DNA of 64,000 nucleotides. Source: Hordeum vulgare subsp. vulgare. Taxonomy: Eukaryota; Streptophyta; Magnoliopsida; Poales; Poaceae. Below the pieces are notes generated by a model. It was not told the DNA's origin and ran no database searches. It saw only the letters and a list, made by a program, of their open reading frames with translations. The DNA is taken from positions 351,351,823 through 351,415,822 of the forward strand of contig NC_058524.1 in NCBI RefSeq assembly GCF_904849725.1. Reading direction: 5' to 3'. This document shows positions 21,141-33,200 of this stretch, in pieces. A program made the translations under genes and the position numbers. The stretch's first letter is position 1. The number at the start of each line of letters is the position of its first letter.

Positions 21141-22014
21141 GGAGATAGATAGACATCATCAAGGAGCAGGGGCTAATAATGGTCATGCTTAATCTAGAGA
21201 TCTCCGAGCTCTATGCTGCTTCCACCACTGACTCGGCAGCACCTAGTACTCCCTTACTAGTCCTAAATTGGCATGAGAATGGCAGTTGGAGTTGTTGTGG
21301 AGCATATGTGTGTGTACTACTAGTAGCAACGAAATGAAGTGGCTTATAGAGGAAATGCTACTGGGTGGTGGAACAACGGATAGCAAGCTACCAATGCAAG
21401 TGGCAAGCTAACAAACTGCTGTGTGGAGCCGTTCTGCTTAAACGGAAAATGCTGACATTGGGTGAATCACTAACAGCATTGATTCTATGTGGTCGGTTCC
21501 CAGATAACAGGAAGAGAGCAAATCACATGATGCAAATGAATATCAGGATCATAAACTGCGAACTCACAATGCCAAGTGAAAAGCCTGCAGACCGCTAGCA
21601 GCAGGGGAGGGTAAATCCCAACGGATTTTACTATGTTCAGGTGGTGTGTCGCCAGACAGCGGGAAGGGGCGAATTCGCCACATAAACTCGTCACGCAAAT
21701 TGCCTAGGGCTATGCTGGAAATGCCACTGCGGGGAATCACTAACGGGAATTCTATCATATCACCGCCTGTGGTGGGTCATAGGACAAAGGGGAAATCGCC
21801 GACCAACTCACCATGACGACGCGGGCGGGCGAATCTATTTGTCTACGCAGAATCGCCACCCGAGACTCTCCGAGCCGAGCCGCCGGGAATTCCTCCTGCA
21901 CCGGCGCGTCGCACCAGGCCGTACCGAGCGGGAGCGGCGCGCGTAGAGGCGAATGCAACGCAGAAGACAGAGAGAGGGGGAGGGGGGCGATGGAGGGGGA
22001 AAGGGCAAACTCAC
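21141..22014 (-). other. Intron-like region with a possible second captured first exon
   Basis: The GC-rich part 21780-21960, read on the minus strand, looks like a 5' leader ending GTCGTCATG followed at once by GTGAGTTGG, a strong donor. This could be the leader and start codon of the longin-like donor gene, but phase 0 after ATG does not fit the phase-2 exon at 20654. The rest has no clear feature. Confidence 0.35.
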
Positions 22015-22131
22015 GGCGTCCTCCATGGTGGTCCGCCATCCCTGCATGGAGGCGAGGCCGTAGCGGACACGGGCGCCCTCGCCGTCTGCGGATTGCTTTT
22101 CTGTCATGGGCGTGCTAAGGTACGTCCCCAT
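22015..22131 (-). pseudogene. Captured first exon of a protein phosphatase 2C gene
   Basis: On the minus strand an ATG at 22131 gives [20 protein letters not shown], then [19 protein letters not shown], followed by the donor GTGAGT. This is the N-terminus of a plant PP2C (Ser/Thr phosphatase): the GWR.TMEDA motif contributes the phosphate-binding arginine and a metal-binding acidic residue. The rest of the phosphatase is missing. Only this 39-codon exon and a 5' flank were captured. Confidence 0.75.
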
Positions 22132-22560
22132 GGCGGCGCTCCCTCCGCCTAGCCCTCGAGCCCGGCGGCACCTGCGTCAACCAGCAACAATAACAACAAC
22201 CCTCGCCATCACTGCCACCGCCCCGTCTCGGCCTCGTCCGCGATCCCGGCGACCCCGACCCGCGCGATTGCACCAATTGCGGCCTCGCGGCGGTGGCGGG
22301 GGACGGAGGGACTCGCTGCGGTCGCGGCGGGCGGGCGGGCGGTGGAGCGGTCGCGCTGCATCTCCTTCCTTCCCTCTCTGTGTCGTCTAATGTGAGCACA
22401 GGAGGGGAGGGGAGGAGTGGAGGAGGCCATGGTCGCCGGCGAGGTAGGTGTGCGTTGTGGGAGAGCGAGACGACGACGAGGTAGGTGTGCGCTGTGGGAG
22501 AGGGAGGAGGTGGCGGCGGCGAGGAGATGGGGAGGAGGGAGGGGTCTGAGCTAGGGTTTG
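22132..22560 (-). promoter_or_regulatory. GC-rich 5' flank carried with the PP2C exon
   Basis: A very GC-rich block upstream (minus sense) of the PP2C exon, with a repeated GTAGGTGTGCG...GTGGGAGAG unit at 22444 and 22480. It looks like a grass gene 5' leader and proximal promoter. I see no definite TATA box. If it was captured intact it could drive a chimeric transcript. Confidence 0.4.
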
Positions 22561-22599
22561 GGCTGTGGGTGGGGTTTTCTTTTTTTCTTTTTTTCTATA

Positions 22600-22652
22600 G
22601 ATACATGGATGGATGGATGTAAGATGGTGAGATAGATGGATGGATGGATGGG
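22600..22652. repeat. (GATG)n microsatellite
   Basis: Imperfect GGAT/GATG repeats at the edge between the captured GC-rich block and the A/T-rich tandem repeats. Confidence 0.7.
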
Positions 22653-22888
22653 CGCCATGTCATCGATCCGTGGGAAGAAATCTGATTGGTTCGAAAAATT
22701 AGTGATTTACAATAGTTTTCGAGTACTAAAAATAGAGGTATTTTGTAAAGAATCTATCAAAAATATTTTGCAAAAAGGCATCACACAAATTTTCACTAGA
22801 GTTAGACCACATGTTCTAGATGAGGACCAATTTGTATGGATTTCTCATCTTTCTAGCAATTTTTAATCATTTTCCGAGTGGCAAAAAT

Positions 22889-24460
22889 GGTTTTTTTTTG
22901 TGAAGAACCTACCAAATATTTGTTGCAAAATTAAACTCCATCAATTTTTCAAAAATACTAGTACATATTTAATATATAATTGACCAAATGGTTGGGTGTC
23001 AAAAGCTTTTATCCACCTCTCGTGAAAAAGAAAACTATCTGCCGATTCAGCTGGAAACAGGTTAAATTTGAACTGCAGCTGCCTCATAGTTTGCTATGTA
23101 TTTTTTTCAAAAAACATTTCTAGGTACAAAAGTATCTATTTCTTTATCGATACTCCAAAATATTTGCAAAAATCTAGACCTAGCTACGAACGTTCATACC
23201 CGCCGTATGGACCGCATTTTAAAATGGGCACGGATTTTTTAAGAAAAACTAAAAAAATGGAAAACCTTCGCATTGTGTCATCGTATGTGACAAAGTTACC
23301 ACGCAAAATAATAAACTTGTAATATGGCAATTATTTTGAAAAAATGGGCTATCATGTGTAAAGATTCATGTTTTCAAGCCAAATGATCAATCTTATTGCC
23401 ACATTCATGGCATAGTTTGTTAAAATGATCTCATATTGTGCACAAGGATGCATATTGAAATGGCAAACAATGTTGCCTTACAAATTTTTCATTTTCTTTG
23501 AACGAAAAATTCATTTCCCATTTTTTGAGTACCCAGCATGAGTTTTTTTGTGAAGGACCTACCATATATTTGTTGTAAAATTAGACCAAATCATTTTTCT
23601 AACATACTAAGACATATATAATGTACAATTGACCAAGTGGTTGGGTGTTAAAGGCTTTTATCGACCTCTCGTGAAAAAGACGAATTTTCGTTGAATCAGC
23701 TGAAGCGGGTCAAATTTGAACTGCAGCTACATTATAGTTTGCTCTTTATTTTTCCCAAAAACCATTTCTAGGTACACAAGTATCTATTTAATCAGATAAA
23801 CATCAAAATATTTGAAATATTCAACCCCTAGGTAGGAACGGTCATACCCGCTGTTTTGACCGCATTTTGAAATGAGCATGAAAAATTCAAAAAAAAATCA
23901 AAAAAATGGAAAACCATTTCATTGTGTCATTATATGTGACAAAGTTACCAGGAAAAATAATAAACTTGTAATACGACAATTATGTTTAAAAAGTGTTCTT
24001 ACAAATGAGCTATCATGTGTGAAGATCCATGGCTTTCAAGCCAAATAATCAATCTTATGGTCACATTCATGACATAGTTTATTGAAATGATATAATATTA
24101 TGCACAAGGGTGAATATTGGAATGGCAAACAATGTTGATTAAGGAAGTTTTCATTTTCCTTGTATGTAAAAATCATTTTACATTTTTCAATTGCCCAAAA
24201 TGAATTTTTTTGTTAAGGACCTACCATATATTTGTTTCAAAATTGGACCAAATCATTTTTCTCAAATACTAGGCCATATTTAATGTACAATTGACAAAAT
24301 GGTTGGGTGTTAAAAGCTTTTATCCACCTATTGTGAAAAAGACAAATTTATGTCGATTCAGCTGGAAGCGGGTTAAATTTGAACTGCAACTTCATTATAG
24401 TTTGCTCTTTATTTTTCTCAAAAATAATTTATAGGTACATAAGTATCTATTTAATCAAAA
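22889..24460. repeat. About 655-bp tandem repeats in CACTA 1
   Basis: Three direct copies start near 22889, 23544 and 24206 (spacing 655 and 662 bp); the third is partial. Each has GTGAAGGACCTACCATAT-type, GGTTGGGTGT(C/T)AAAAGCTTTT and AAATTTGAACTGCA blocks. They are A/T-rich and non-coding. Confidence 0.85.
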
Positions 24461-24779
24461 ATACATGGTGTGGTGGCTTGACGTCGAGGTTTGGATGGTG
24501 GTCCAGGGCCCCAACTCCAGAGCACGTGAACTTCCATGCCAGCCGCATGGTCACCGCCTCACCGTTGCGTTGCCATGTGTTCTAGGTGGAATAGGCATGT
24601 CTGGTGGGTTCAACAATCCCTCGGTAGGTGTTAGGAAGAACAATACAATAGAAGAATCTCACGAGGAGACTGAACTAAGCTCAAACATGAATTAGTAGTC
24701 AAGTGTTTGATTAGCGGTGCGGGTACTGCACATAGACAATGGGCCTAAATTTTGGTTGGGGATGATCATCTACTAAGGA

Positions 24780-25460
24780 GACTCTCGTGGCAAATTTGTA
24801 GCTCAAATGGATGAACCTATGTGGCACTTTCTTTGCAAAGTAACACACTGTGTAGAAATATGAATGTTGAAGCTCGGATCAAATGAATGAATTGATTGAG
24901 CTGAAAATTGGTGTATGATGTTAATTTGGGAATATGAAGGCACTGTAAAAACATTATACCATTTCGACATGCCAAAGTGACACTTCCTTCACAATGTGCC
25001 AATCTGGACAGAAAATGGTAATTGAAACTGGGCTCACATAGATGATTGGATTGAGCTCAAATTTGGAGGAGGATGATAATTTGGGCACATTAAGGCACTA
25101 TAAAAATTTCATAAAATTTGGATAAACGAAAACTGTACTTCCTTCACAATGCTCTCGACTGAATAGAATATTGGGAAAAGTATTGAGGGAAACTGGCTGA
25201 ATTAAATGAGCTAAAATTTGGTGGAGTGAGGTTATATGGTCAGTTTCACCCCGTGTTAAATTTTCATCAACTATAAAGCAATATAAAATGTAGTTGCTTC
25301 ACAAAATGAAAATATTACCAGAAAAAAATATTGGATGATGAGCTCAGATGGATTGTTAGATGGGGCTAAAATTTTGTGGAGAGCTATCTTTTGGGCACAT
25401 AGAAGATGTGGAAAAAAATTCAACTCATCACGATATTCCTATCTAGTACTTTCTTCACAA
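24780..25460. repeat. About 155-bp tandem repeats in CACTA 1
   Basis: Degenerate direct repeats marked by TTGAGCTCAAAATTTGG-like and TTCCTTCACAA-like phrases. The first phrase recurs near 24892, 25047, 25202 and 25358. Coding potential is nil. Confidence 0.75.
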
Positions 25461-25829
25461 AGCTATTAGCTAAATACAAACTTTAGAAAATTGCTGAGAA
25501 AGATTTACTAGGCAAATCATTACGAAGGTTTTCATGAGGCAATGATTTGGATAGGAAAGAGTGCCCAAAAAATATGAGGGTAATCAAAGAAATAGAAATA
25601 GCACTTGCTTCACAAAGTTCTATTCTAAACAGAATAGCAAAATGAATATTGCAGAATTATTTTTGAACTATGGAAGGAAGGGTTTTCACATATTTGAGGA
25701 ATATATGATCCAAAGTATTTATGAGAATTTTTAGACAATTTTTGGAACGATAGAATAGTAGGTTGTTTCACAAACTAGGATGAGGTGGGATAGAGTGGAC
25801 CCACGAGTGACATGTCAAAATAGTTAGAA
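25461..25829. other. CACTA 1 right interior, no gene seen
   Basis: A/T-rich sequence with decayed copies of the 155-bp repeat phrases (TTGCTTCACAAAG near 25600). Nothing else is visible. Confidence 0.4.
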
Positions 25830-26041
25830 CATGTTACGACATTTTTATAATCGTCGTAAAAGTTATGACGATCTCATCTTATGCGGTTACGATGCTTTTG
25901 ACTCACATCATCGTAATTTATATGTAGATTTGATCCCCTCAAACGGTTTACGACGATCTCGGATGAAATTGTCATAGATTTATCACGAATACATCAACGA
26001 CATTTTAAAAAACATCATGTATGAGCATATTTCTTGTAGTG
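25830..26041. repeat. CACTA 1 right subterminal and terminal repeats
   Basis: ATCGTCGTAAAAG, TATGACGATCTC and TTTACGACGATCTCG motifs are followed by the end GCATATTTCTTGTAGTG, inverted relative to 17708. AAG follows at 26042-26044. Confidence 0.8.
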
Positions 26042-26044
26042 AAG

Positions 26045-26357
26045 GTTTCATCGCGTTTTGCGATACGGAGGCGCCGCCACATCCTGTTCTTCATCTGGAG
26101 GGAAGATCTGGAGTCCGTTTTGGGCTCCAGAGAGGGGAAACCGTTGCCATCATCATCATCAACCTTTCTCCATCGACAATTCCATGATGCTCTTCACCGT
26201 TCGTGACTAATCTCATCGTAGGCTTGCTGGACAGTGATGAGTTGGATGAGATCTATCATGTAATCGAGTTAGTTTTGATGGGGATTGATCCCTAGTATCC
26301 ACTATGTTCTGAGATTGATGTTGCTACTACTTTGCCATGCTTAATGCTTGTCATTAG
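26045..26357 (+). repeat. 3' LTR of Sabrina-like copy 1, segment 2
   Basis: Continues the LTR from GTTTCATCGCGTTTTGCG to CTTGTCATTAG. TAG at 26355-26357 is the duplication made by the second CACTA. Confidence 0.9.
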
Positions 26358-26385
26358 AACTACTGGAATCTGCTGGTTTACCGAC

Positions 26386-26900
26386 AGCCAGAGCTGACGG
26401 CAAAGGCCAGTTTAACGGATGTCAAAGGCTTTGCCGTTAGTGTGCTATCGGCAAAGGAACCGGCCTAGATTCTATCGACAATCACCTTCTTTGCCGTCAG
26501 CTCAAGGTCGACCGACGGCAAAGGCTTTGCCATCAGCTTTGTGGCACGGGCTGACAGCAAAGAGCAATGGCGGCAAGGGCGCAGGCCGAGCCCCGTTAGA
26601 AGGTTAACGGTAGGCTTTGCCCATAGCCGTAGGAAAGCTGACGGCAAAGCCGAAACCCTGGGTCCCCTGGGTCCCCTCTTTGCCCACAGTCGTAGCAAAG
26701 CTCACGGCAACTCCGAAAACATGGGTCCCCTTGGTCCCCTCTTTGCCAACAGCTGGAGCACAGCTGACGGCAAAGCCGAAAATCTGGGAAAATTTGGTAT
26801 TCCCAGAGTTGCCAGGATACACAGGCTGCCGCCACGTGTCTTCTTTGCCGTCAGTCCACCGACGGCAAAGCCGTTGTCGTCAGTAAGCTGTAGGCAATGA
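26386..26900. repeat. CACTA 2 left subterminal repeats
   Basis: More than ten copies of CTGACGGCAAAG and its reverse CTTTGCCGTCAG, with variants, in both orientations. They include a 75-bp internal unit (GGGTCCCCT...TCTTTGCC...AGC) seen twice at about 26660-26760. Confidence 0.85.
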
Positions 26901-27341
26901 CCCTCTCTACTTTTTTTCATATTTGTTTTTTGTTAATTCCTTGCATTTACAAAACATAGATACAAACAACAACATATATATATTTTCCCAGCCCCTAAAC
27001 AACACCACAAGTGCATCACAAAGTGCAAACAACACAACACAAGTGCATCACAAAGTGCAAACAGCACGAATATATGTAATTAAAGTGCAAACAAGATCAC
27101 AAAGTATTACAAAGCATCACAAGTGCATCCGCAAGTACAAGTGCATTACAAAGTTCATCTAAGACTACACAAGTGCATTACAAAGTCCCTCGAGCATCCA
27201 TCCATATGCCATGCGGCTTTATCAAAATATGCATAATGAGAAAGAAGTTAGAAGAAGAATACAATAAGAAAGAAGTTATCTAAATTAAGCTAAGCAATTA
27301 GAAGAAGAAGTGGAAGAAGAAGAAGAAGAAGAAGAAGAAGT

Positions 27342-27372
<31 letters not shown>

Positions 27373-27960
27373 GAAGAAGAAGAAGAAGAAGATGGAGAAA
27401 AAGAAAGAAGAGAAGTTATCTTTTTCTCCTCTTTCTTCTTCTCTTATTTCTTCATCTCTTGTTTGTTCTTCTCTTCTGGTTTCTTTTAAAACTTTCTAAA
27501 CTAATTATGTCATTTTTTAGCTCTAATATCAACTAGAATTTACTGAGCTAACTAAAGCATGGATAATATCAACTAGAATTTACTAAGCTAACTAAAGCAT
27601 GGCATAATCTAAGTTGATCTCAACAATAAGAAGAATAAGAAGGAGAGGAATAACTTACCGAATGCCAAGAAACAGAGGAGAAGCTCCATCTCCGTTGGTC
27701 GCTGGGTTGCTACGGCTCTCACCAGGAGAAGTAAAGGGATCATGGGATTCAACTCTTGAATGATGCTGCAACAAGGCAAGAGTTAAAATATGTGGTTAGC
27801 ACGGCGACAAACAATGGTATAAGACCGTGCAAGGTTGGTCATTAAAGGGAACTCACTGTTCCCACCGGAGAAGGCATCGGCGGAGGGGACGACAAACCTT
27901 GCTTCTCACACATAGCGTGCAAATTAGTTTTCGAGGAGTCAAAGAAATAGCCTTGTTGCG
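26901..27960. other. CACTA 2 left interior with microsatellites
   Basis: A/T-rich DNA downstream of the Ptta-type gene (minus sense). It contains repeats of CACAAGTGCATCACAAAGTGC at about 27007-27150 and a (GAA)n/(AAT)n microsatellite at 27296-27420. A 50-bp direct duplication (AATATCAACTAGAATTTACT) is at 27519 and 27567. No gene seen. Confidence 0.6.
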
Positions 27961-29930
27961 TCTCACACATAGCCTTGCTTCTGACACAACTGACTTACCG
28001 CAACGAAGTCGTGCATGGCCTTCGCATGGGCATTATTGCGTGCCCTCTCCTCCTCAAGCAACCTCTGCGCATTCCGGTCCCTCTCCTCCAACAAGAGCCT
28101 GGTGGCCTCCCTCTCCTTCATAAGTGCGGCCTGCAACCACTCCTCAAAAGGAATTTTAATCATCCATCCAGGGACAAAAGAACGAAAGAAATAATGAATA
28201 AAACTAACCTAGATGGCAAGATCAACTGGCCTCGCGCGTTGCCGTATTATAGGAGCGGAGCTCGTTTGCCTCGCCTTGATCTGAGATAGAGTCTCAGTGA
28301 TAGGGACGAAGCCATCACACATGGCCAGTGTGCCCTGACTCTTACTGCCACCAGAGATCATCAACGCCTCTGGATCGATAGGATTCTGGCTCGGGTCAAA
28401 GTCAGGCCCGCGCAGCTGTTTGACCACCTCAGAATAAGACGTCATCTTGTTGTAGTCGAACAGGCTTGTGTACACCGACGGCCCGTGCCCCTCAGAATAT
28501 GCCTTCGCCGTCTTGTACGAGCCCTTATGGGCCATGCTAAACGCGGCGTATCCTTGAGGCTCGGGCTGGTTATTATGTTTGGCCTACACGAAAAGACAAA
28601 TAATTAGTACAACCAAAATCATGAACGAATGAATTATTGATGAAACAAAACAAGGCACACATACCCATTTTTTGGCGTCTTGCTTTATGTTGGCATTTCC
28701 TTGGTGGTGTGGCACACCAACCAATTGGGTACGACGGTCCTTGGCCATAGTGTGGGTGCTCAACCAAGCCTCTGTGCACCACCTGTCCACTATCATCTCC
28801 CAACAATCCATCTTATTGGCCAACTATCTCGGGGGCACCTATGAATGTAAGTTAATGAACAATGAAACTAAGTATTATAACTAAATAGGCCTAACTAGCC
28901 CTAAGAATTGATCTTTGGAATGTACATACCTCCATGTACTCGGTCTTATCAAGGTAAATCTTTCGACATCCAGTCTTTGTCTTCGGCTCCCCTTGCTTGG
29001 CGTACCAATCTCGAACAGCCTGAACACGCAGCTCGTGCCTCGTGTTATTCAATAAACCCTTGCACTCTTTCACGAGGTTCTTCTTGGCCGCCTCCTCCGT
29101 CCCCTCATCGACCCTAAAGTAACTCTGCAATTATGCCAAATAGATGCATAGATGAATAGTGAAATGATTTGGAAAGAAATAACAATATATAACATTGTAT
29201 ACTTTTTATTGGGTAAAATAATTGTTACCCAAAAATCAGCCAACACCTTGCCGGCCACGCTCACGCAAACAACACCATTGACATGTGTGTTTTCCGGGAG
29301 CAGAGCGGCTTGGTAGTTCTCCCACTTGAGTCCTGGCTCAGGAACCATACCCTCACCGGGCAACTGCACTATCCCGGGGAAGTGCTCCCTAAGTAAAGCA
29401 CCAAGGAGGCAGTTTGGATTCCGGGTATTCTTCGGGTAATCCCACCCCCTACATATAATGATAAGGCAAAGACATTAGCTACTTGGTGAAATATAATGAC
29501 ATAAGGTACACAATATATATCAACTTACTTCTCGCCATCTCGCTTAATGAACGCCTTGTGCTACAACTCCAATCGGTCTGGAACTCGTGTCATACCACGT
29601 TGGTAGACCGACTTGCTGGCAGCCCCCTCAGCCTCCGCCTCAGCCCCCTCCGCCTCAGCCTCCTGCTCAGCCTCCGCCTCAGCCCCCTGCATCAGTGTCT
29701 GCTCCTGGACGGGAGGATCCCGCACCGGTGACACCCTCGTCTGCAAGGGTGAAGTGGCTGAGACAGAAGTAGCCGAGGGTGGTGGCGACTGGCTCCTATC
29801 ATGCAGCCTCCCTCTCCCACGACCACGTCCTCTGCCTCTCTTCTTTCCTCCGCCTCTCCCACGGGTCTCCTCCGCAAAGCTCTGCAACAAAGTTCTCCGT
29901 AGCTGCCCAGGTGCTATCCTCAACTTATCC
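27961..29930 (-). pseudogene. Ptta/En-Spm-type CACTA protein gene, broken
   Basis: Minus-strand blocks in order: an Arg/Gly-rich N-terminus (29923, RGRGGGKKRGRGRGRGRGRL), DRLEL-stop-HKAFIKRDGEK at 29561-29563, then LKWENYQAALLPENTHVNG near 29320. Next come SYFRVDEGTEEAAKKNLVKE (29130), PPR-stop-LANKMDCWEMIVDRW (28830), KAYSEGHGPSVYTSLF (28500) and a charged coiled coil MKEREATRLLLEERDRNAQR (28110). This is the plant transposase family often called Transposase_24 or Ptta, the second gene of many grass CACTAs. Splice sites separate the blocks. At least two in-frame TAG stops inactivate it. Confidence 0.7.
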
Positions 29931-30222
29931 CCGCCTACCGTGTCTCACCACCTGTAACAATAAATAGTTAAATAATTATTACAAATTCAAGGACAATAAT
30001 TAAATGAACAATAATAAATACATGAATAATTCAACTAATAATTGAATAATTAAACAACAATGTTTGGATGCATACAAAGTACTCATAGTCTGGATCATCT
30101 GTCTCTTCTCCATGGTCAATTGAAGCAAAATCATCATCAGTATCACACGTGTCATCATGACTGATATCGTCATCGGGTTCAGGGACATCATGTGGAAGGC
30201 CTTTTTGTAACCGATCCAGCAT
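29931..30222. other. Spacer between the two CACTA 2 genes
   Basis: A/T-rich sequence with ATAATT repeats. It probably holds the end of the TnpD-type gene and the start of the Ptta-type gene. The minus-strand acidic phrase GLPHDVPEPDDDISHDDT (near 30195) may be the TnpD-type tail. Confidence 0.4.
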
Positions 30223-33200
30223 TTATAGCTCATCGGCATTGGTAACTTCTTCTACTTCCACTTCTTCCTCATCATCACATGAGTCTTGTTCCTCTGTGTC
30301 TAGGGTGGACATAGAGCAGTTTCGGGTAGGACGTCTCACGCCACGTGATTCTTGGAAGAATTCTCCATCACATGTTATTGGGTCAATTTGAGGTTCATAA
30401 TCGTCTTCATTTGAGGGAGGTGGTCTAAGATGTGGCGGCACATCGAACACGACATAACAACCTTCCAGGTTCTTAACACTTGGGTAGCCTGTTGAGCTAC
30501 AATATAGACATCGGCACCGCTTAACTGCCTGTCTTGTCGAATTTCGACAATCCCAAGATGTTCATGAGTCCGTCTTGTCTTAGTAGGATCGAACCAATGA
30601 CATCTGAACACAACAACGTTCGGAGGATTTTCACCATAATAATGAAGTTCGTAGACTTCTTCAAGTCTTCCATAATACTCGACACCTCCGTCGCCTATAG
30701 CAGAGACACCGGAATTGTTTGTTTTTCGACCGAGCATTGAAAGCTCTTTGCTAGCAGTACGAAAGCGATACCCGTTGATGTCGTACTTCTGAAATGTACG
30801 GATCTTAAGTCAAAACCATTAGCTATTTGTCTCAATTCATCGTCGACTTGCTCATCTGAATTAGCCTAGAAGTTAAGAAAAGATAGAATTTGGTGTGTTA
30901 CTCATTAGTAATAGCAACAAAGGAAATCACCTATTATATATAAGGGAGGTACCTTTTTTTGAACCAAGAGATGAAACTGGGATAGCCGCCTCCTGTCTTT
31001 TCAAGAAGTTCATACTCGAGAATAGATTCTTTTTCGATTGCAACAACATTCCAGAATTGTTCGACGTATCGACTGTACCAATTAATAGTAGTTGTTAGAC
31101 ACAAAACTTGTTAAAAGTTGCGAAACAATGTACAGAGCACTTACTCGATGTATGGCCGAACTTCTGTTAAGTTGTTCAATATATACATCGTTAGTGTGCG
31201 CCACTCCTCGACGCACAACAACTTTGGTTTTCCCACACTAGAAGGTGCGAGCTTCCCTTTGAAGAGGCTGAGATTGGATTCACGTCGTTTGGGGTCGCCC
31301 AGATTGTACCGAGGCTTTGGATTATGCAAGCTGTGCATAGTGGCATCATAGTGTGTTGTTACGAAGTTTGCCGCCTCCTCGGTAATGAACGCCTCGGCCA
31401 TCGATGCTTCAATTCTACGTTTATTTTTACATTTTCCTCGAAGTGTCTTCTGGATTCTTTCAGTTGCGTAGGACCAACGATTTTGCACAGGGCCACCCAA
31501 TCTTGCCTCGGTTTGGAGATGCAAAATCATGTGTTGGATCGGATTAAAGAAGCCCAGTGGAAAAATCTTCTCTAACTTGCAGAGCAACTCAGGCGCCAAC
31601 TCTTCCATGTCATCTATCAAGGCACCTGACAACTCTTTAGCACAAAGAACACGGAAGAAATAGCTCAACTCGGCCAATACTAGCCATTCAGCCTCGGGGA
31701 AATAGCCGCGCAACATCACCGGCATTATCCGCTCCAGCCATATGTGCCAATCATGAATCTTGAGCCCAAAAAATTTCATTTTTTCAATGCTCGCTCCCCT
31801 CGCTAGATTCGCAGCATACCCATCGGGGAACAACAACTTTTTTTGCACCCACAAGAGGATTTCCCTTATTGCTTCCTTCTCAAGATTGTACCAGGCAGGT
31901 GCTTTGGACCAATTTTTTCTTCCTTTCAGCTCTCGCATGTTTAGTGTATTATCTTTGCCCTTATCAGTGCCGAAAAATGTGCCAAGAAGGGCCTCGGCGA
32001 TATTCTTTTTAGTGTGCATCATGTCAATGTTGTGTGGAAGTAAGAGGTCTTCGAAGTAGGGGAGATCCCAGATGCATGGCTGTGGGTCCAGGCATGTTCC
32101 TCATTATAACCCAAGAAATACCCTGGATGGTTTGGATCAGGCTCCATACATTGTAATTGTTCATTAATTTGTGCCCCCGTCAACGCAGGTGGTGCTGAGT
32201 GTTTGACAACTTTACCTTTCATGAAATTCTTCTTGTCTTTTCTGAATGGATGGTCCATAGGCAAGAAATGTCTATGCAAGTCAAAGCAGGAATACTTCCC
32301 ACCCGTCGGCAACCAATGAAACTTAAGAGCTGCCTTGCATTGTGGGCATCGCAAACTTCCATGCACACACCAGGCAACGAAAAGCGCAAATGCCGGCAGA
32401 TCATGCAACGAGTATTTGTACCAAACATACATTTGAAAGTTCTCTTTCTTAGCTGCGTCGTATGTGTTGACCCCATTCACCCAAGCTTATTTCAAGTCAT
32501 CCATCAGCGGTTGCATGTACACACTCTTATTCTTCCCCGGGTAGTTTGGCCCTGGAACTATCAACGTCAGAAATATGTGCTTTGTTTGCATAATGGATGA
32601 TGGTGGAAGATTGAGGGGAATGACAAATACAGGCCAGCAACTATATTGGGTAGCCGTCATACCAAAAGGATTCAACCCATCGAGGCTGATGGCGATTCGA
32701 CAATTCCTTGGTTCTTTAGCTTTTTTCCTTATGTATAATATCGAATGCCTTCCATGCATCACCATCTGAAGGGTGTACCAACATCGGAACTCCGTTTTCA
32801 TCTAATTCTTTCCTAATTCCATGTTTGTGCCATGTCATCTGTTTTGCTGTTTGTTCGAGCATGTAAAGTGGTTGAAGTCTTGGTAGGATCGGCAGATACC
32901 GTAGGACACTCACAGGGATTTTGCTCTGCTTCTTCTCACCTTCAGCGTTTTCTACCTCAACATATCTGGAGGACTTACAAAATGGACAATATGTTTCGTC
33001 CGCATACTCTTTCCTAAATAAGGCACATCCTTTCTCACAAGCATGTATCTGCTCATACGACATCTTGAGTGCACAAAGGATTTTGTCTGACTCATATATG
33101 TTTGAAGGCATAATATGACCTTCTGGTAGAAAGCGCCCAAATAAGGTCATCACTGAGTCAAACAGGTCTCTTCCAATGTTGAATTGGGCTTTCAGAGCCA

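Larger units (their letters stand above)
17708..26041. mobile_element. Non-autonomous CACTA transposon with captured gene fragments
   Basis: An 8334-bp insertion with ends CACTACAAGGAATATGC and (reverse complement of the right end) CACTACAAGAAATATGC. The 3-bp duplication AAG is at 17705-17707 and 26042-26044. Both subterminal regions carry TACGACGAT-type motifs in both orientations. I see no transposase gene. The interior holds exons with splice sites from at least two recognisable cellular genes on the minus strand, a Stowaway MITE, and two families of A/T-rich tandem repeats. It must move with transposase from another element. Confidence 0.9.

Noticed and set aside
17708..26041. Treating the PP2C and longin-like exons as a functional host gene
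   Set aside because: They lie between CACTA TIRs with a target duplication, lack most of both proteins, and the first join is out of frame.
26386..26900. Short repeats with regular spacing, CRISPR-like at first sight
   Set aside because: Repeats occur in both orientations, match the other end of the element and lie just inside its TIR. They are CACTA subterminal repeats in a plant genome.
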